A stretch of 64,000 nt of DNA from Paenibacillus uliginis N3/975 (GCF_900177425.1 NZ_LT840184.1:2380010-2444009); one strand, 5' to 3'. Numbered from the stretch's first letter, positions 33,941 to 43,300 are shown. Numbers and translations are program-made. Notes: generated by a model from the sequence alone, not told the origin.

Positions 33941-34426
33941 ATGTCAAATGAGAAAAAGAAAGAGCTGACTCCAACACAGCAGGAGTATCAAGAACTTGCT
34001 AATAAAAGAGAGCCAGCCAGACCGATTTTTCAAAACTGTATACGGGCTTTTATTTCCGGTGGCACAATCTGTTTAATTGGGCAAGCTATTCAGGAAATGT
34101 TCGTTCATTGGGCGGGATTTAGCGAGAAAGAGGCTAGCAACCCAACTGTTGCTGTTTTGATTTTGATCTCCGTTATTCTTACTTGTTTTGGCGTATACGA
34201 TAAAATGGCGCAGTGGGCAGGAGCAGGTTCTGCCGTACCCGTTACGGGATTCGCCAATACGATGGCTTCCGCGGCGCTTGAGCATCGAAGCGAAGGATTT
34301 GTTCTGGGCGTAGGAGGAAAAATGTTTAAGCTTTCGGGTCCCGTTATTGTATTCGGTGTGGTTGCAGCTTTTTTTATCGGAATTCTGCATTTGATTTTTA
34401 ATCCTGGCGCTATAGGAGGATCTTGA
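33941..34426 (+). CDS. spoVAC: Stage V sporulation protein AC
   Basis: 161 residues: a polar N-terminal tail of about 30 residues, then about four membrane helices with the SpoVAC pattern (FISGGTICLIGQAIQE, CFGVYDKMAQWAGAGSAVPV, TGFANTMASAALEHRSEGF). SpoVAC is an inner-membrane channel component for dipicolinic acid uptake in sporulation and release in germination. AAAGGAGG precedes ATG. It follows the 2Duf gene by 25 bp and precedes spoVAD by 2 bp. Confidence 0.95.
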   Translation: MSNEKKKELTPTQQEYQELANKREPARPIFQNCIRAFISGGTICLIGQAIQEMFVHWAGFSEKEASNPTVAVLILISVILTCFGVYDKMAQWAGAGSAVPVTGFANTMASAALEHRSEGFVLGVGGKMFKLSGPVIVFGVVAAFFIGILHLIFNPGAIGGS

Positions 34427-34428
34427 AA

Positions 34429-35448
34429 ATGCTTAAAGGTCATCAGAGCTGGATTTTTGAAAACCGTCCATCCATTCTTGGCACCGCAACCGTTGTCGGT
34501 CCGTTCGAAGGACAAGGGCCTTTAGCCGAAGATTTTGATATCATTCATGGGGAATTGTCGTTAGGACAGGATAGTTGGGAAAAAGCTGAACGAACCTTGT
34601 TGGAAGAAGCGGCCAAACTCGCTATCGAGAATGCGGGATTAACGAAAGAGCAAATCAACTTTTTTCTCGGCGGCGATTTGATGAACCAAATTATCAGTAC
34701 AAGCTTTGCTGCAAGAACGTTTGAGATACCTTATATCGGCATATTCGGGGCATGTTCAACCTCAATGGAAAGCTTAGCTGTAGCCGCTAATCTTGTTAAT
34801 TCACGATCGGCCCAATATGCATTGTCCAGTGCATGCAGCCATAACTCAACGGCGGAAAAACAATTTCGTTATCCAACTGAATACGGCTCTCAAAAGCCTC
34901 CAACTGCACAGTTTACGGTAACTGGAGCCGGAGCGAGTGTTGTTTCGCAGTCAGGTAAAGGACCATACGTTACTTCCGCAACGATTGGCCGAGTTATCGA
35001 CATGGGTATTACGGATCCGTTCAATATGGGTGCCGCGATGGCTCCTGCGGCGGTAGACACGATTCAGGCCCATTTCCGTGATTTTCAGATCGAGCCCGGA
35101 CATTACGATCTGATCGTGACGGGCGACCTGTCTAAAGTGGGGTATGAAATCGCATGCGATTTATTTGAGAAACATAAAGTACCAATACAACAAACGGAAT
35201 ATAAAGATTGTGGAATGATGATTTACGACTACGAAAAACAGATGGTACAGGCTGGAGCTAGCGGCTGCGGATGCTCGGCGGTCGTTACGTATGGCCATCT
35301 GCTGAAACGATTGCGCAACCATGAACTAAACCGGATACTGGTTGTGGCAACTGGAGCGCTGATGTCACCGATATCTTACCAGCAGGGAGAAAGCATTCCG
35401 TGTATCGCACATGCAGTTTCGATCGAAAGGGAGATGGGGAAAATATGA
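34429..35448 (+). CDS. spoVAD: Stage V sporulation protein AD
   Basis: 339 residues with a thiolase-like fold, peripheral to the spore inner membrane; SpoVAD binds dipicolinic acid. Motifs: FENRPSILGTATVVGPFEGQ near the start, LGGDLMNQIISTSFAARTF, and IFGACSTSMESLAVA, where Cys marks the thiolase-like site. ATG at 34429 is eight bases after AGGAGGA; TTG at 34423 is too close to that site. The 3' end overlaps spoVAE by 4 bp. Confidence 0.95.
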   Translation: MLKGHQSWIFENRPSILGTATVVGPFEGQGPLAEDFDIIHGELSLGQDSWEKAERTLLEEAAKLAIENAGLTKEQINFFLGGDLMNQIISTSFAARTFEIPYIGIFGACSTSMESLAVAANLVNSRSAQYALSSACSHNSTAEKQFRYPTEYGSQKPPTAQFTVTGAGASVVSQSGKGPYVTSATIGRVIDMGITDPFNMGAAMAPAAVDTIQAHFRDFQIEPGHYDLIVTGDLSKVGYEIACDLFEKHKVPIQQTEYKDCGMMIYDYEKQMVQAGASGCGCSAVVTYGHLLKRLRNHELNRILVVATGALMSPISYQQGESIPCIAHAVSIEREMGKI

Positions 35449-35795
35449 TTTTTCTGTGGGCGTTCGTGATTGGCGGTGCTATTTGCGTTTTCGGTCAAAT
35501 ATGCTTCGATGTTTTCAAGCTAACTCCTGCTCATACCATGACATTGCTTGTCGTTCTTGGGGCGATCGGGGACGGATTGGGTCTTTACGATCCATTCATC
35601 GAATTTGCCGGCGCCGGCGCATCTGTCCCGATTACAAGCTTCGGTAATTCTCTTGTGCATGGTGCCTTGGAGGAAATCAAAAAAGACGGCTGGATCGGCA
35701 TTGTTACAGGCATTTTCAAAATTACTAGCGCGGGCATTTCCTCAGCCATTATCTTTTCATTTTTGGCAGCTTTGTTTGTTAAGCCCAAGGGATAA
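35445..35795 (+). CDS. spoVAE: Stage V sporulation protein AE (SpoVAEb type)
   Basis: 116 residues with three to four helices: MIFLWAFVIGGAICVFGQIC, GAIGDGLGLYDPFIEFAGAG, and ASVPITSFGNSLVHGALEE. It is related in sequence to SpoVAC and completes the AC-AD-AE dipicolinate channel set. ATG overlaps the spoVAD stop (ATGA). It is the last gene of the operon. Genes spoVAA, AB and AF of the main operon are absent, which matches the spoVA2mob layout. Confidence 0.94.
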   Translation: MIFLWAFVIGGAICVFGQICFDVFKLTPAHTMTLLVVLGAIGDGLGLYDPFIEFAGAGASVPITSFGNSLVHGALEEIKKDGWIGIVTGIFKITSAGISSAIIFSFLAALFVKPKG

Positions 35796-35866
35796 TTCGG
35801 TATGTATGTTATGACGAAGAAGTTCAACAAGGACGAAATGTTATCGGCTTTGTGGATCGATACAAT

Positions 35867-35906
35867 AACTCCCATCTTGGCAGCATACCAAGTTGGGAGT
35901 TTTTAT
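35867..35906 (+). terminator. Terminator of the spoVA operon
   Basis: AACTCCCATCTTGG and CCAAGTTGGGAGTT pair with one mismatch and are followed by TTTTATAATTTT. Confidence 0.87.
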
Positions 35907-36053
35907 AATTTTCTCGGAAGGATTGCTCTTTCTTTTTTAAAGTAACCAACATAGAAATATGAAGTTTCGTTTTTTCTTTATAAACAATTATGTTAGAATA
36001 ATCATATTATTAAAAGCTAATAAGTAATCTACGCAACTACATCGGAGGGAAAT

Positions 36054-36398
36054 ATGGAGCTCATACATTCATCGGAAGTACAACACATGATTGATAAGCT
36101 GACGGATCAAGATCTTTACATACATCTTGAGCTAACTACGGGAGCGTACGCTGCCCATTACGATAGTTCCAAACATCCTGCCGCCAACTTTATTACGAAT
36201 GCGAAGATCCGGTTTTCACATGGATCGATTTCCGGAAACGGACCTTATCGTGTCGGATTAAAAATAGAGCAAGGATGGGTTTACGCGGAGGGGCTTACTC
36301 ATTTTGAAAAGAGTGAGACTGAGCGGCTGATCATGGCAGGCCATGACAGCCAAGGCAAGTTGGTCGTAGCCTTACAACTAAGCCGGGAACCCTTCTAA
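36054..36398 (+). CDS. YojF family protein (DUF1806)
   Basis: A 114-residue soluble protein with the YojF pattern (YIHLELTTGAYAAHYDS, NAKIRFSHGSISGNGPYRVG). In Bacillus it is encoded next to yojG/bshB2, as here, and may assist bacillithiol metabolism; its biochemical role is not established. GGAGGG lies upstream of ATG. It ends directly against the bshB2 reading frame. Confidence 0.85.
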   Translation: MELIHSSEVQHMIDKLTDQDLYIHLELTTGAYAAHYDSSKHPAANFITNAKIRFSHGSISGNGPYRVGLKIEQGWVYAEGLTHFEKSETERLIMAGHDSQGKLVVALQLSREPF

Positions 36399-36422
36399 AT
36401 GGAACAGGAGATGAGAAACAAC

Positions 36423-37079
36423 ATGGATAATAACGTTCTGGTCGTGCTGCCGCATCCGGATGATGAGTCATTTGGTGCATCTGGAACACTTGCAAAGCTC
36501 GTTCAACAAGGAACGCGGGTAACTTATGCATGCTTGACTTTGGGAGAGATGGGACGAAATATGGGTGTCCCGCCATTTGCGAGTCGGATCACCCTTCCCT
36601 CTGTTCGTAAGCTGGAGCTGGAAGAATCCTGCCGGGCTATCGGAATTCAGGACTTGAGAATGCTTGGATTTCATGATAAAACGATTGAATTCGAGCCACA
36701 TGAAGTACTGGATGGAACGATTGAATCGCTCATCAATGAATTGAATCCTGCACTGATTATTACTTTTTATCCGGGATACAGCGTTCACCCCGACCATGAT
36801 GCAACGGGGGCTGCTGTTATCCGAACCATTCAAAAGCTTCCTGAAGAACAGCGTCCTGTCGTACACTGTATAGCCTTCGCTAAGAACTGTGAACAGCATA
36901 TCGGGAAGGCGGATGTGGTTAATGATGTGACCGGCTTTATTGAGCACAAGATGAACTCCATCAAAGCACATCGTTCCCAGTTCCAGGTTGCAGACTTACT
37001 GGGAAGTAAACATCCGAGCCCTGAAGAGATTAACAAGCGTTTTGGCAATGAAGCTTTCTGGACCTATCGTTTTAAATAA
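36423..37079 (+). CDS. bshB2: Bacillithiol biosynthesis deacetylase BshB2
   Basis: 218 residues, LmbE/PIG-L family zinc deacetylase. The metal site is in VVLPHPDDESFGASGT (His, Asp, Asp) with a later His in YSVHPDHDATG. It removes acetyl from GlcNAc-malate on the path to bacillithiol, the low-molecular-weight thiol of Bacillales. The start at 36423 places HPDDE about ten residues in, as in other members. AGGAG at 36405-36409 is rather far, so starts at 36399 or 36411 are possible. It is coupled to the yojF gene. Confidence 0.9.
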   Translation: MDNNVLVVLPHPDDESFGASGTLAKLVQQGTRVTYACLTLGEMGRNMGVPPFASRITLPSVRKLELEESCRAIGIQDLRMLGFHDKTIEFEPHEVLDGTIESLINELNPALIITFYPGYSVHPDHDATGAAVIRTIQKLPEEQRPVVHCIAFAKNCEQHIGKADVVNDVTGFIEHKMNSIKAHRSQFQVADLLGSKHPSPEEINKRFGNEAFWTYRFK

Positions 37080-37126
37080 TATAGAAGTAAGGGATAAGCA
37101 CTCTAGCCATATATAGATTGTACCTA

Positions 37127-37163
37127 AAAAACACGCCCAGACTCCAATCTGCGCGTGTTTTGT
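37127..37163 (+). terminator. Terminator of the yojF-bshB2 operon
   Basis: AAAACACGCCCAGA and TCTGCGCGTGTTTT pair with one mismatch and are followed by GTGTT. Confidence 0.82.
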
Positions 37164-37290
37164 GTTCGATTAAGTACAATTTTCACAATTGAATATTCCA
37201 AAAATATCAATTTTATGGTAGAATTATATGCGAACGGTTGTTCCTTGATTCCTTTAAATAGAAACATGAACCAGAGGAAGGTGCGACTTG

Positions 37291-38085
37291 ATGTCTGACT
37301 CGCATTTAGAAATTGACGAGGTAATTAAATTTATCCATAAGCATATTTTTGACCCGCTTTCGTTATCCCGTTTGGCTAAGCATGTTGCATATAGTCCGTA
37401 CCATTTCTCGCGTATATTCAAGGAAAGAATGGGGCTTTCACCCTTATATTATGTATCCTCTCTACGGTTACAGAAAGCAAAAGATTTATTGCTTCAAAGT
37501 GATTTAAGTGTTCGTGATATCGCTTTGGAAATCGGACAACAAAGTTTGGGGACCTTCACTACACGGTTTACGGAACGGGTTGGCATGTCGCCGTCGCAAT
37601 TCAGAAATTCAACACTGCAAGCATCCAATCATTTTTCCTTATTGCAAAAGCTTAATACTTGGACGCCTGAAAATCTAATATCCAGTCCATACGGAAGAGT
37701 AGAAGGTACCGTTCATGTAGTGAAGCCGTTTGCAGGTGTTATTTTGATTGGATTATTCCCCAAACCTATCCCCGAAGGCCAACCACTGTATGGAACACTC
37801 TTATCATCTTTAGGTTACTTTTGCTTCGCAGACGTAAACCCGGGCACGTATTATCTAATGGCTACCTCCATTTCCTGGAACATGAAGGCTCTGGATTTTT
37901 TGCTTCCTCAAGCAACTTTACGCACCCGTTCGAGAGACCCAATCGTTGTTAAAGCTAGGATGTCCGTGCCCTATCAACAAGTTACGCTGTATCCACCCCG
38001 GTTAGATGATCCACCAATTTTAATATCCCTGCCTCTATTAATGCAAAATTTTCTTAGCCGGATCTCAACTAACCTAAATAGTTAA
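37291..38085 (+). CDS. AraC family transcriptional regulator
   Basis: 264 residues. The two HTH units are N-terminal (about 8-105): LSLSRLAKHVAYSPYHFSRI and VRDIALEIGQQSLGTFTTRF, then ERVGMSPSQFR. The C-terminal 130 residues form an effector domain without close match, with several Pro-rich turns. This HTH-first order resembles SoxS/Rob-like regulators. GAGGAAGG is nine bases before ATG. It stands alone and its target is unknown; the neighbouring VOC gene is on the same strand but 180 bp away. Confidence 0.87.
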   Translation: MSDSHLEIDEVIKFIHKHIFDPLSLSRLAKHVAYSPYHFSRIFKERMGLSPLYYVSSLRLQKAKDLLLQSDLSVRDIALEIGQQSLGTFTTRFTERVGMSPSQFRNSTLQASNHFSLLQKLNTWTPENLISSPYGRVEGTVHVVKPFAGVILIGLFPKPIPEGQPLYGTLLSSLGYFCFADVNPGTYYLMATSISWNMKALDFLLPQATLRTRSRDPIVVKARMSVPYQQVTLYPPRLDDPPILISLPLLMQNFLSRISTNLNS

Positions 38086-38266
38086 AATCCTTGAGCTGTA
38101 AGTTCAATGGATGAGTCATTTCTTATAGAGAACGCTTTAGCTAAGACCTTTGCGAACGAAGTATAGCAATTGAGAAGAAATCATGGCATCGTAGATGTGT
38201 TATATTTTGAAACAACAGCTCAGAATCACATTCAAGAACACAAATTAACGTTGAGGTGAGATGAAT

Positions 38267-38683
38267 ATGGCACTACAGTCGGACAAAATTTTTGTTAATT
38301 TACCCGTAAAAGATTTGAATAAATCCGTTGAATTTTTTACGAAAATCGGATTTGAGTTCAACCCTCAGTTTACAGATGAGAATGCGACCTGCATGGTGAT
38401 CAGTGATCATATATTTGCCATGCTACTAGTGGAGGATTATTTCAAAACCTTCACGAAAAAAGACATTTCAAATGCAGCCAAAACGACAGAAGTTATCATT
38501 GCCTTATCTACAGAGAGTAGGGAGCAAGTGGATGAAATCGTCAATAAAGCGCTGGCTGCAGGTGGCGAGAAATCCAATGATCCTGTCGACCATGGATTTA
38601 TGTATAGCTGGAGCTTTCAGGATATAGACGGTCATATGTGGGAAGTTCTGTATATGAATTCTGGTGAAGTTGAACAAGGATAA
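38267..38683 (+). CDS. VOC family (glyoxalase/bleomycin-resistance fold) protein
   Basis: 138 residues with two beta-alpha-beta-beta-beta units. FVNLPVKDLNKSVEFFTKIG and IDGHMWEVLYM are the usual first and last strands, the last with the His/Glu metal region. Function is unknown; relatives include glyoxalases and resistance proteins. ATG at 38267 is about seven bases after GAGGTGAG; an ATG two codons earlier is too close to it. Confidence 0.87.
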   Translation: MALQSDKIFVNLPVKDLNKSVEFFTKIGFEFNPQFTDENATCMVISDHIFAMLLVEDYFKTFTKKDISNAAKTTEVIIALSTESREQVDEIVNKALAAGGEKSNDPVDHGFMYSWSFQDIDGHMWEVLYMNSGEVEQG

Positions 38684-38801
38684 TTTTTGCAGGATCATTT
38701 ATTTTTAAGGCTTTGTTAAATCACATGCATTGTTGATATTTTATTTTCACGAACGTTTGTTCTATAGTTAGGGTGATATCATTGTACGGAGATGATTACC
38801 C

Positions 38802-39843
38802 ATGGATTTAAAGGAATTGAAGAAGCTTGCTGATGCACTCGACGATAGCGGCAAACGAGAGCTCATTCACTTTTTACAGTCCCGAACCAAGGGAATGTCA
38901 GCTCCGATAGGTGTGAAATCCAGGAACAAATGCATAAACATGGGCATGCCTGCCCCCATTGCAACAATTGTTCTGCTGTGCGATTTGGCAAATATGTTGT
39001 TAAAACACGCACTGGAGAAGTCAAACGGCAACGTTACCACTGTAAATCCTGCCTTCAAACATTCAATGACCTGACGAATACCCCACTTCAGCGGACACGA
39101 AGACCTCATATCTGGGCTCGGTTTATCGAATGCATGATTGAGGGCTATTCACTCAGGAAATGTGCTGAGGAACTGCATGGTGAGGTAACGCATATGTTAC
39201 CTTGTTTTACTGGCGGCATAAAATTCTTGCTGCTCTGAAGCAAATTCCAACTGAAGCATTCCAGGGCATCGTCGCAATGGACGAAATGTATTTCTTGTTC
39301 TCTGAAAAGGGCAAAAGAAACATCACCGAACGTAAGCCTCGTAAACGCGGCGGCAAAGCCAAACATCGTGGCATCAGCAGCGACCAAGTATGTGTACTGG
39401 TTGCCCGTGACCGTCAGAAGATGACATTCTCTGGCGTTCTTGGGCGTGGACGTATACGAACATCGAAATTGGACGAAGCTATCGGCGGTCATTTATCTGA
39501 TTCAATCGTTCTTTGCACTGATTCGTGGAGGGCATTCAGCTCCTATGCGAATACGAAGGGCTTGGCTCATTACCGTTTCAAGTCCGATGGGAAACAGCGT
39601 GTGAAAGGCGTTTACCATATCCAAAACGTCAACAGTTACCACAGCCGCCTAAAAAAGTGGATAGACCGCTTCAACGGCGTTGCAACGAAGTATCTGCAAC
39701 ATTACTTGGCTTGGTTTCGTTATTTGGACAGCAAGGAGTTTGAGAATACGGCGTCGAACAAGAAGAATATGTTGGTCAACTCTTGCCTGTTTACTGTAAC
39801 GGACACGAACGTCAAGCTTCGGCGTAAAGCTTTTTCTTGTTGA
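38802..39843 (+). pseudogene. IS1595-family (ISXO2-like) transposase, frameshifted
   Basis: Three consecutive frames together encode one transposase. Frame A (38802-about 38890): MDLKELKKLADALDDSGKRE. Frame B (about 38890-39193): zinc-ribbon CPHCNNCSAVRFGKY and YHCKSCLQTFNDLT. Frame C (about 39193-39843): DDE part with AMDEMYFLFS and CTDSWRAFSSYA, ending RLKKWIDRFNGVATKYL. Frame changes occur in the GGG run near 38891 and near 39193. A possible left end (GGCTTTGTTAAATCACATGC) lies at 38709; I could not find a matching right end. The element is dead unless the indels are sequencing errors. Confidence 0.82.
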
Positions 39844-39970
39844 ACCGGCAGTAATGGTTAATAGGTAGTTTAGTTATCTTGTGTAATTAAATACGCAATC
39901 TATAAGAAATTACAACATTTGTTGCATGCTATGATATAAAAAACTTCGCACAATGAAAGGAGAAATCGTA

Positions 39971-40468
39971 ATGACAACAAACAATATCAGTGAACCAGAG
40001 AATGGTAATGCCCTTACTCCACAAAATCCGTCTACACTTAATCCTGCAATGGCACGCTTGAATGTCTTCGTAGGGAAATGGAATACAGAGGGTTTGATTA
40101 AAGCGAGTCCGTCCGGGCCAGCTACGCAGTTGAAAGCAGTAGATACCTACGAATGGTTGCCCGGGGGTTATTTTATAATTCATCATGTTGATGGCCATAT
40201 GGGGAAAGATGAGGTCAAGGCTATTGAGATCATCGGCTATGATGCTTCCAGTCAGACTTATACAACACACTCGTATGATAACCATGGTAATATCAGTGCA
40301 TACCAAGCGAACCTACACGACAGTACCTGGACAATTTTGGGCAAATCGGAGCGATTCACAGGTATGTTTAGTGATGATAGCACCACGTTAACAGGTAGTT
40401 GGGAGCTGTCAACCGACGGAAAGAATTGGGTACATTGGATGGAGATCAAGTTGACTAAAGTCATTTAG
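39971..40468 (+). CDS. DUF1579-like protein
   Basis: 165 residues of soluble, beta-rich sequence. FVGKWNTEGLI near residue 30 and WLPGGYFIIHHVDGHMG and DSTWTILGKSERFTGMF further on follow the DUF1579 lipocalin-like pattern. Function is unknown. ATG is seven bases after AAAGGAGA; six upstream codons are excluded. It is flanked by the dead transposase and a convergent acetyltransferase gene. Confidence 0.75.
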   Translation: MTTNNISEPENGNALTPQNPSTLNPAMARLNVFVGKWNTEGLIKASPSGPATQLKAVDTYEWLPGGYFIIHHVDGHMGKDEVKAIEIIGYDASSQTYTTHSYDNHGNISAYQANLHDSTWTILGKSERFTGMFSDDSTTLTGSWELSTDGKNWVHWMEIKLTKVI

Positions 40469-40579
40469 CTGAAAATCCCCCTACTACCTTATATTTACTT
40501 GGGGTTTGAATACGAAATCAGTATCAATACACCGCCAAAAGCAGCATGCCTATTCACTTAACTAACGGATACGATAGTT

Positions 40580-40612
40580 CAAAAACCGCTCTTTTTCTTT
40601 GAGCGGTTTTTC
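40580..40612 (+). terminator. Terminator after the DUF1579-like gene
   Basis: AAAAACCGCTC and GAGCGGTTTTTC form a hairpin with a T-rich loop and 3' tail. Confidence 0.82.
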
Positions 40613-40696
40613 TATGGTCCAAAATCAACATTATGATTTAACATAGCCATTTTTAAAAGCTCTGTTCATTAATAATGTTGATAATGAAGAAAAGAA

Positions 40697-40721
40697 ATAG
40701 GACCTGTTGGAGGTCCTATTC
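40697..40721 (-). terminator. Terminator of the frameshifted GNAT gene
   Basis: AATAGGACC and GGTCCTATT form a stem followed on the minus strand by TTCTTTTCTTC. It lies 13 bp after the stop codon. Confidence 0.7.
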
Positions 40722-40733
40722 CTTGGTTGAATT

Positions 40734-41549
40734 TTATGAATGTGATGTTAACGGAAATAAAAACGGTTTTGTTTCATCTTCTAATAATGGACGGACGAAC
40801 AATGTATCATCACTCTCTGTTATGAATTCTGTATAGATGTTCTTATTATCATAATCAGGTGTGAAATGGAAATGAATGATTTCCGTATCAGCAGAAACAA
40901 TGTGATTTAATATTGAATCTAATTCAACTCTTTTTTTGCTGATTATATCAAAAATATGAAGATGATGATCCTCTTGTTTATACATAACAATGACATCATC
41001 CTCTTCAATGTAATAAATCGCGTCATTAAATGCCAGGATAAAGTAAAACATTAGTAGAGATTCATTATTCTTCACCCCAAATATAGAAGATACAGGTATT
41101 CTTTCAACGGAAAATTCCTCCATCATTTGGAAATCATTTGTATTATTCGTATCTAACTTGCGTAAGTAATGTGTTTTATCTGGTCGTTTTTTTAGATCTG
41201 AAACGTTTAATGAAAAACTACTTTCTTGTACTTTTACAAATCCAAATTTAGGATAAAAATCTAGAACGGATTCATTTGCAAATAAGTAGATAAAGTCGTA
41301 TTCATTTTCGTATTTTTCAATGATGTGGTTCATCAGTTTCCCAGATAAACCTTGATTACGATAATCAGGATGCGTCATTACCGTGCCAACTTGTATAGCT
41401 TTATATTCTTTACCATTAGATACAACCGTCATTTTAGTTATGGAGGCATTTGCGATCACTTTATCTCCATCAACGTATGAATAACAAATATAGTTGTCGT
41501 TCCAACACCCTTTTTCGTACCACTTTTTAAAATCAATCTCAAAGATCAT
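40734..41549 (-). CDS. GNAT family N-acetyltransferase with a frameshifted N-terminus
   Basis: 271 residues, AT-rich. The acetyl-CoA motif is VGTVMTHPDYRNQGLSGKLM (about 54-73), followed by YLFANESVLDFYPKFGFVKV; the C-terminal part is unrecognised. The ATG used here has no ribosome site. A good start with AGAGG lies at 41623 and encodes MSDYQLINDYKNMKP, then meets a one-base shift near 41582; the other frame continues KESFTELAKM into this protein. So the original gene was 40734-41623 and about 25 residues are cut off. It is either a recent pseudogene or a sequencing error. AT-rich codon use suggests transfer. Confidence 0.7.
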   Translation of the reverse strand: MIFEIDFKKWYEKGCWNDNYICYSYVDGDKVIANASITKMTVVSNGKEYKAIQVGTVMTHPDYRNQGLSGKLMNHIIEKYENEYDFIYLFANESVLDFYPKFGFVKVQESSFSLNVSDLKKRPDKTHYLRKLDTNNTNDFQMMEEFSVERIPVSSIFGVKNNESLLMFYFILAFNDAIYYIEEDDVIVMYKQEDHHLHIFDIISKKRVELDSILNHIVSADTEIIHFHFTPDYDNKNIYTEFITESDDTLFVRPLLEDETKPFLFPLTSHS

Positions 41550-41690
41550 TTTAGCTAATTCGGTAAAGCTTTCCTTATAGGTTTCATGTTCTTATAGTCA
41601 TTTATTAACTGATAATCACTCATAAGAAAACCTCTATTCTTTATTTAATACGGAATCTCTCTCATTTCCTCTATAACACGAATAGGTTGA

Positions 41691-42443
41691 TTATGTAAGG
41701 GAGTGAGCGTCTCTAATGATATACCCCTCACCAAGTTCAATCTCAGAGAAACCAGACATATGTCGGGCTTGGAACTGGATGGAGGTCTTCCCGCCGACTA
41801 TTAGAATATTTTGGATATCTGAAGCACCTTCAGCGGGGAGAGCAAAAGATTTAACATAAGGATAGCATTCGCGAAGAGTAGTGTGTATCGCGTTTACGTG
41901 ATGATCATGTTCACTTCTTCCCATGAGATTTAGGATGATTGCCCCATGGGAATCCAACTTCTCTGATGTCATCTTAAAAAATTCCCACGATGTTAAATGC
42001 TGCGGTGTTCCTTTATCGGTAAACGCGTCTAAAATAATGAAGTCATAGGCTTCCGGATCTTCACCCTCGAGAATTTGACGTCCATCGGCAACAATGACAT
42101 TATCCCCGTTGTACCCGAAGTACTTTCTGCTTAACTCCACGATTCTAGCATCGAGTTCTGCGACTTTACATCGTTTATCCGCACAATAACGCGGGATAGT
42201 CCCAATCCCATGCCCGATTACAAACAAGTCTTCGAAAGACGGGTCATTCAACTCCATGAGATGGATCATGGCTCGGGGATATTCAAACAAGATACGTTCC
42301 GGATGATTAAGATCCAGAGCGCCCTGTATCGCCTCATTAGAAAACTGTAATACTCGAAAATTCCCATTCTCACCATACAATTTTGGAGTGTCCAGTACAG
42401 TGATTTCTTGATCGTTAACATGATCCTTATACAGTAAATGCAA
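41691..42443 (-). CDS. Spermidine synthase-like methyltransferase-fold protein
   Basis: About 250 residues with a Rossmann-type class I fold: LFVIGHGIGTIPRYC replaces the usual GGGxG motif, followed by CKVAELDARIVELSRKYFG, then DGRQIL and YDFIILDAFTD. This matches the catalytic half of polyamine aminopropyltransferases, and similar unassigned Bacillales proteins are annotated as spermidine synthase-like. Whether it uses polyamines is unknown. The likely start is TTG at 42443, nine bases after AAGGAG; TTG at 42461 is an alternative. Confidence 0.78.
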   Translation of the reverse strand: MHLLYKDHVNDQEITVLDTPKLYGENGNFRVLQFSNEAIQGALDLNHPERILFEYPRAMIHLMELNDPSFEDLFVIGHGIGTIPRYCADKRCKVAELDARIVELSRKYFGYNGDNVIVADGRQILEGEDPEAYDFIILDAFTDKGTPQHLTSWEFFKMTSEKLDSHGAIILNLMGRSEHDHHVNAIHTTLRECYPYVKSFALPAEGASDIQNILIVGGKTSIQFQARHMSGFSEIELGEGYIIRDAHSLT

Positions 42444-42528
42444 ATGATTGAACTCCTTCAAAAATATGATACATCGATCATAATTTCCTTTGTAATGTGT
42501 ATTGGAACCTTACTGCCAATCCATCTGG

Positions 42529-43011
42529 TTACTCTTTTATGGTGTCGTCACATATCGTCGTCATTTCTTTATCCTCTATAAGCAGAAATAATATATCAAG
42601 AAGCTCTTTACGCTGCTTAGAATTGAGTTTTTTAATTAACTTATCAGCGATATTTGTTTGTATGTCAAGGATTCCACTAATATTGTTTTCTGCCAGCTCC
42701 GTTAGCTGGATAAGGGTTGCCCGTCGATCTGTTGGGTCGGGGGTGCGAACTAGAAGATTTTCTTTTTCCAGACCATCAACAAAATCAGTAACCGTACGTG
42801 CCTTAACGCCCAACTTAGCAGCTAATTCGTTCATACGAATCTTTCCTGCTTCTGAAACGATAGAAAGTACTTGTAAACGCGGACCCGATATGTGAAATGG
42901 TGTGTTGAGAGCGGATAATTGCGACATAAATTCCCTTTGGACAGAATGTGTCGCTCTGATCAATACGTGAATGACATCAATCGCTTGAGGATTGTTTGTG
43001 TTAATATTCAT
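42529..43011 (-). CDS. MarR family transcriptional regulator
   Basis: 160 residues, the usual MarR length. The winged helix at about 55-115 shows IRMNELAAKLGVKARTVTDF, VDGLEKENLLVRTPDPTDRR and the wing ATLIQLTELA; helices on both sides form the dimer. It probably represses a nearby or own promoter. AAGGAG lies upstream of ATG. It may be co-transcribed with the spermidine synthase-like gene downstream (86 bp apart). Confidence 0.9.
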   Translation of the reverse strand: MNINTNNPQAIDVIHVLIRATHSVQREFMSQLSALNTPFHISGPRLQVLSIVSEAGKIRMNELAAKLGVKARTVTDFVDGLEKENLLVRTPDPTDRRATLIQLTELAENNISGILDIQTNIADKLIKKLNSKQRKELLDILFLLIEDKEMTTICDDTIKE

Positions 43012-43216
43012 TATTTTTTAGCTCCTTGGTTTGTTGTTGATTCATGGCTCAATTCATTTCCGATCTCTTGAACATAATAATATATTATAGACGGAATAAT
43101 GAAGTTAAGCTAACGGAGCACTTCTTTTTACTTGACACGGATTAATTGGGACAAGTCATCTATTATCGGGTTTGCACATATCAGAATTAAAAGAGCTGTT
43201 TAACTAACATTCATAA

Positions 43217-43262
43217 AAAAAGAGGGGCTGATCCAAAGTAACAGTTGGAGAGCCCCTTTATA
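43217..43262 (-). terminator. Terminator after the IF-3-like gene
   Basis: AAAGGGGCT and AGCCCCTC pair; on the minus strand the hairpin runs into TTTTTTTATG. Confidence 0.75.
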
Positions 43263-43300
43263 CATTTGTATGATACCTATTATTCTGTTTGAATCTTTCC

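Noticed and set aside
40656..40686. Possible solo IS1595-type end (GCTCTGTTCATTAATAATG)
   Set aside because: It resembles the left end at 38709 only loosely and has no partner or target duplication; too weak to call.
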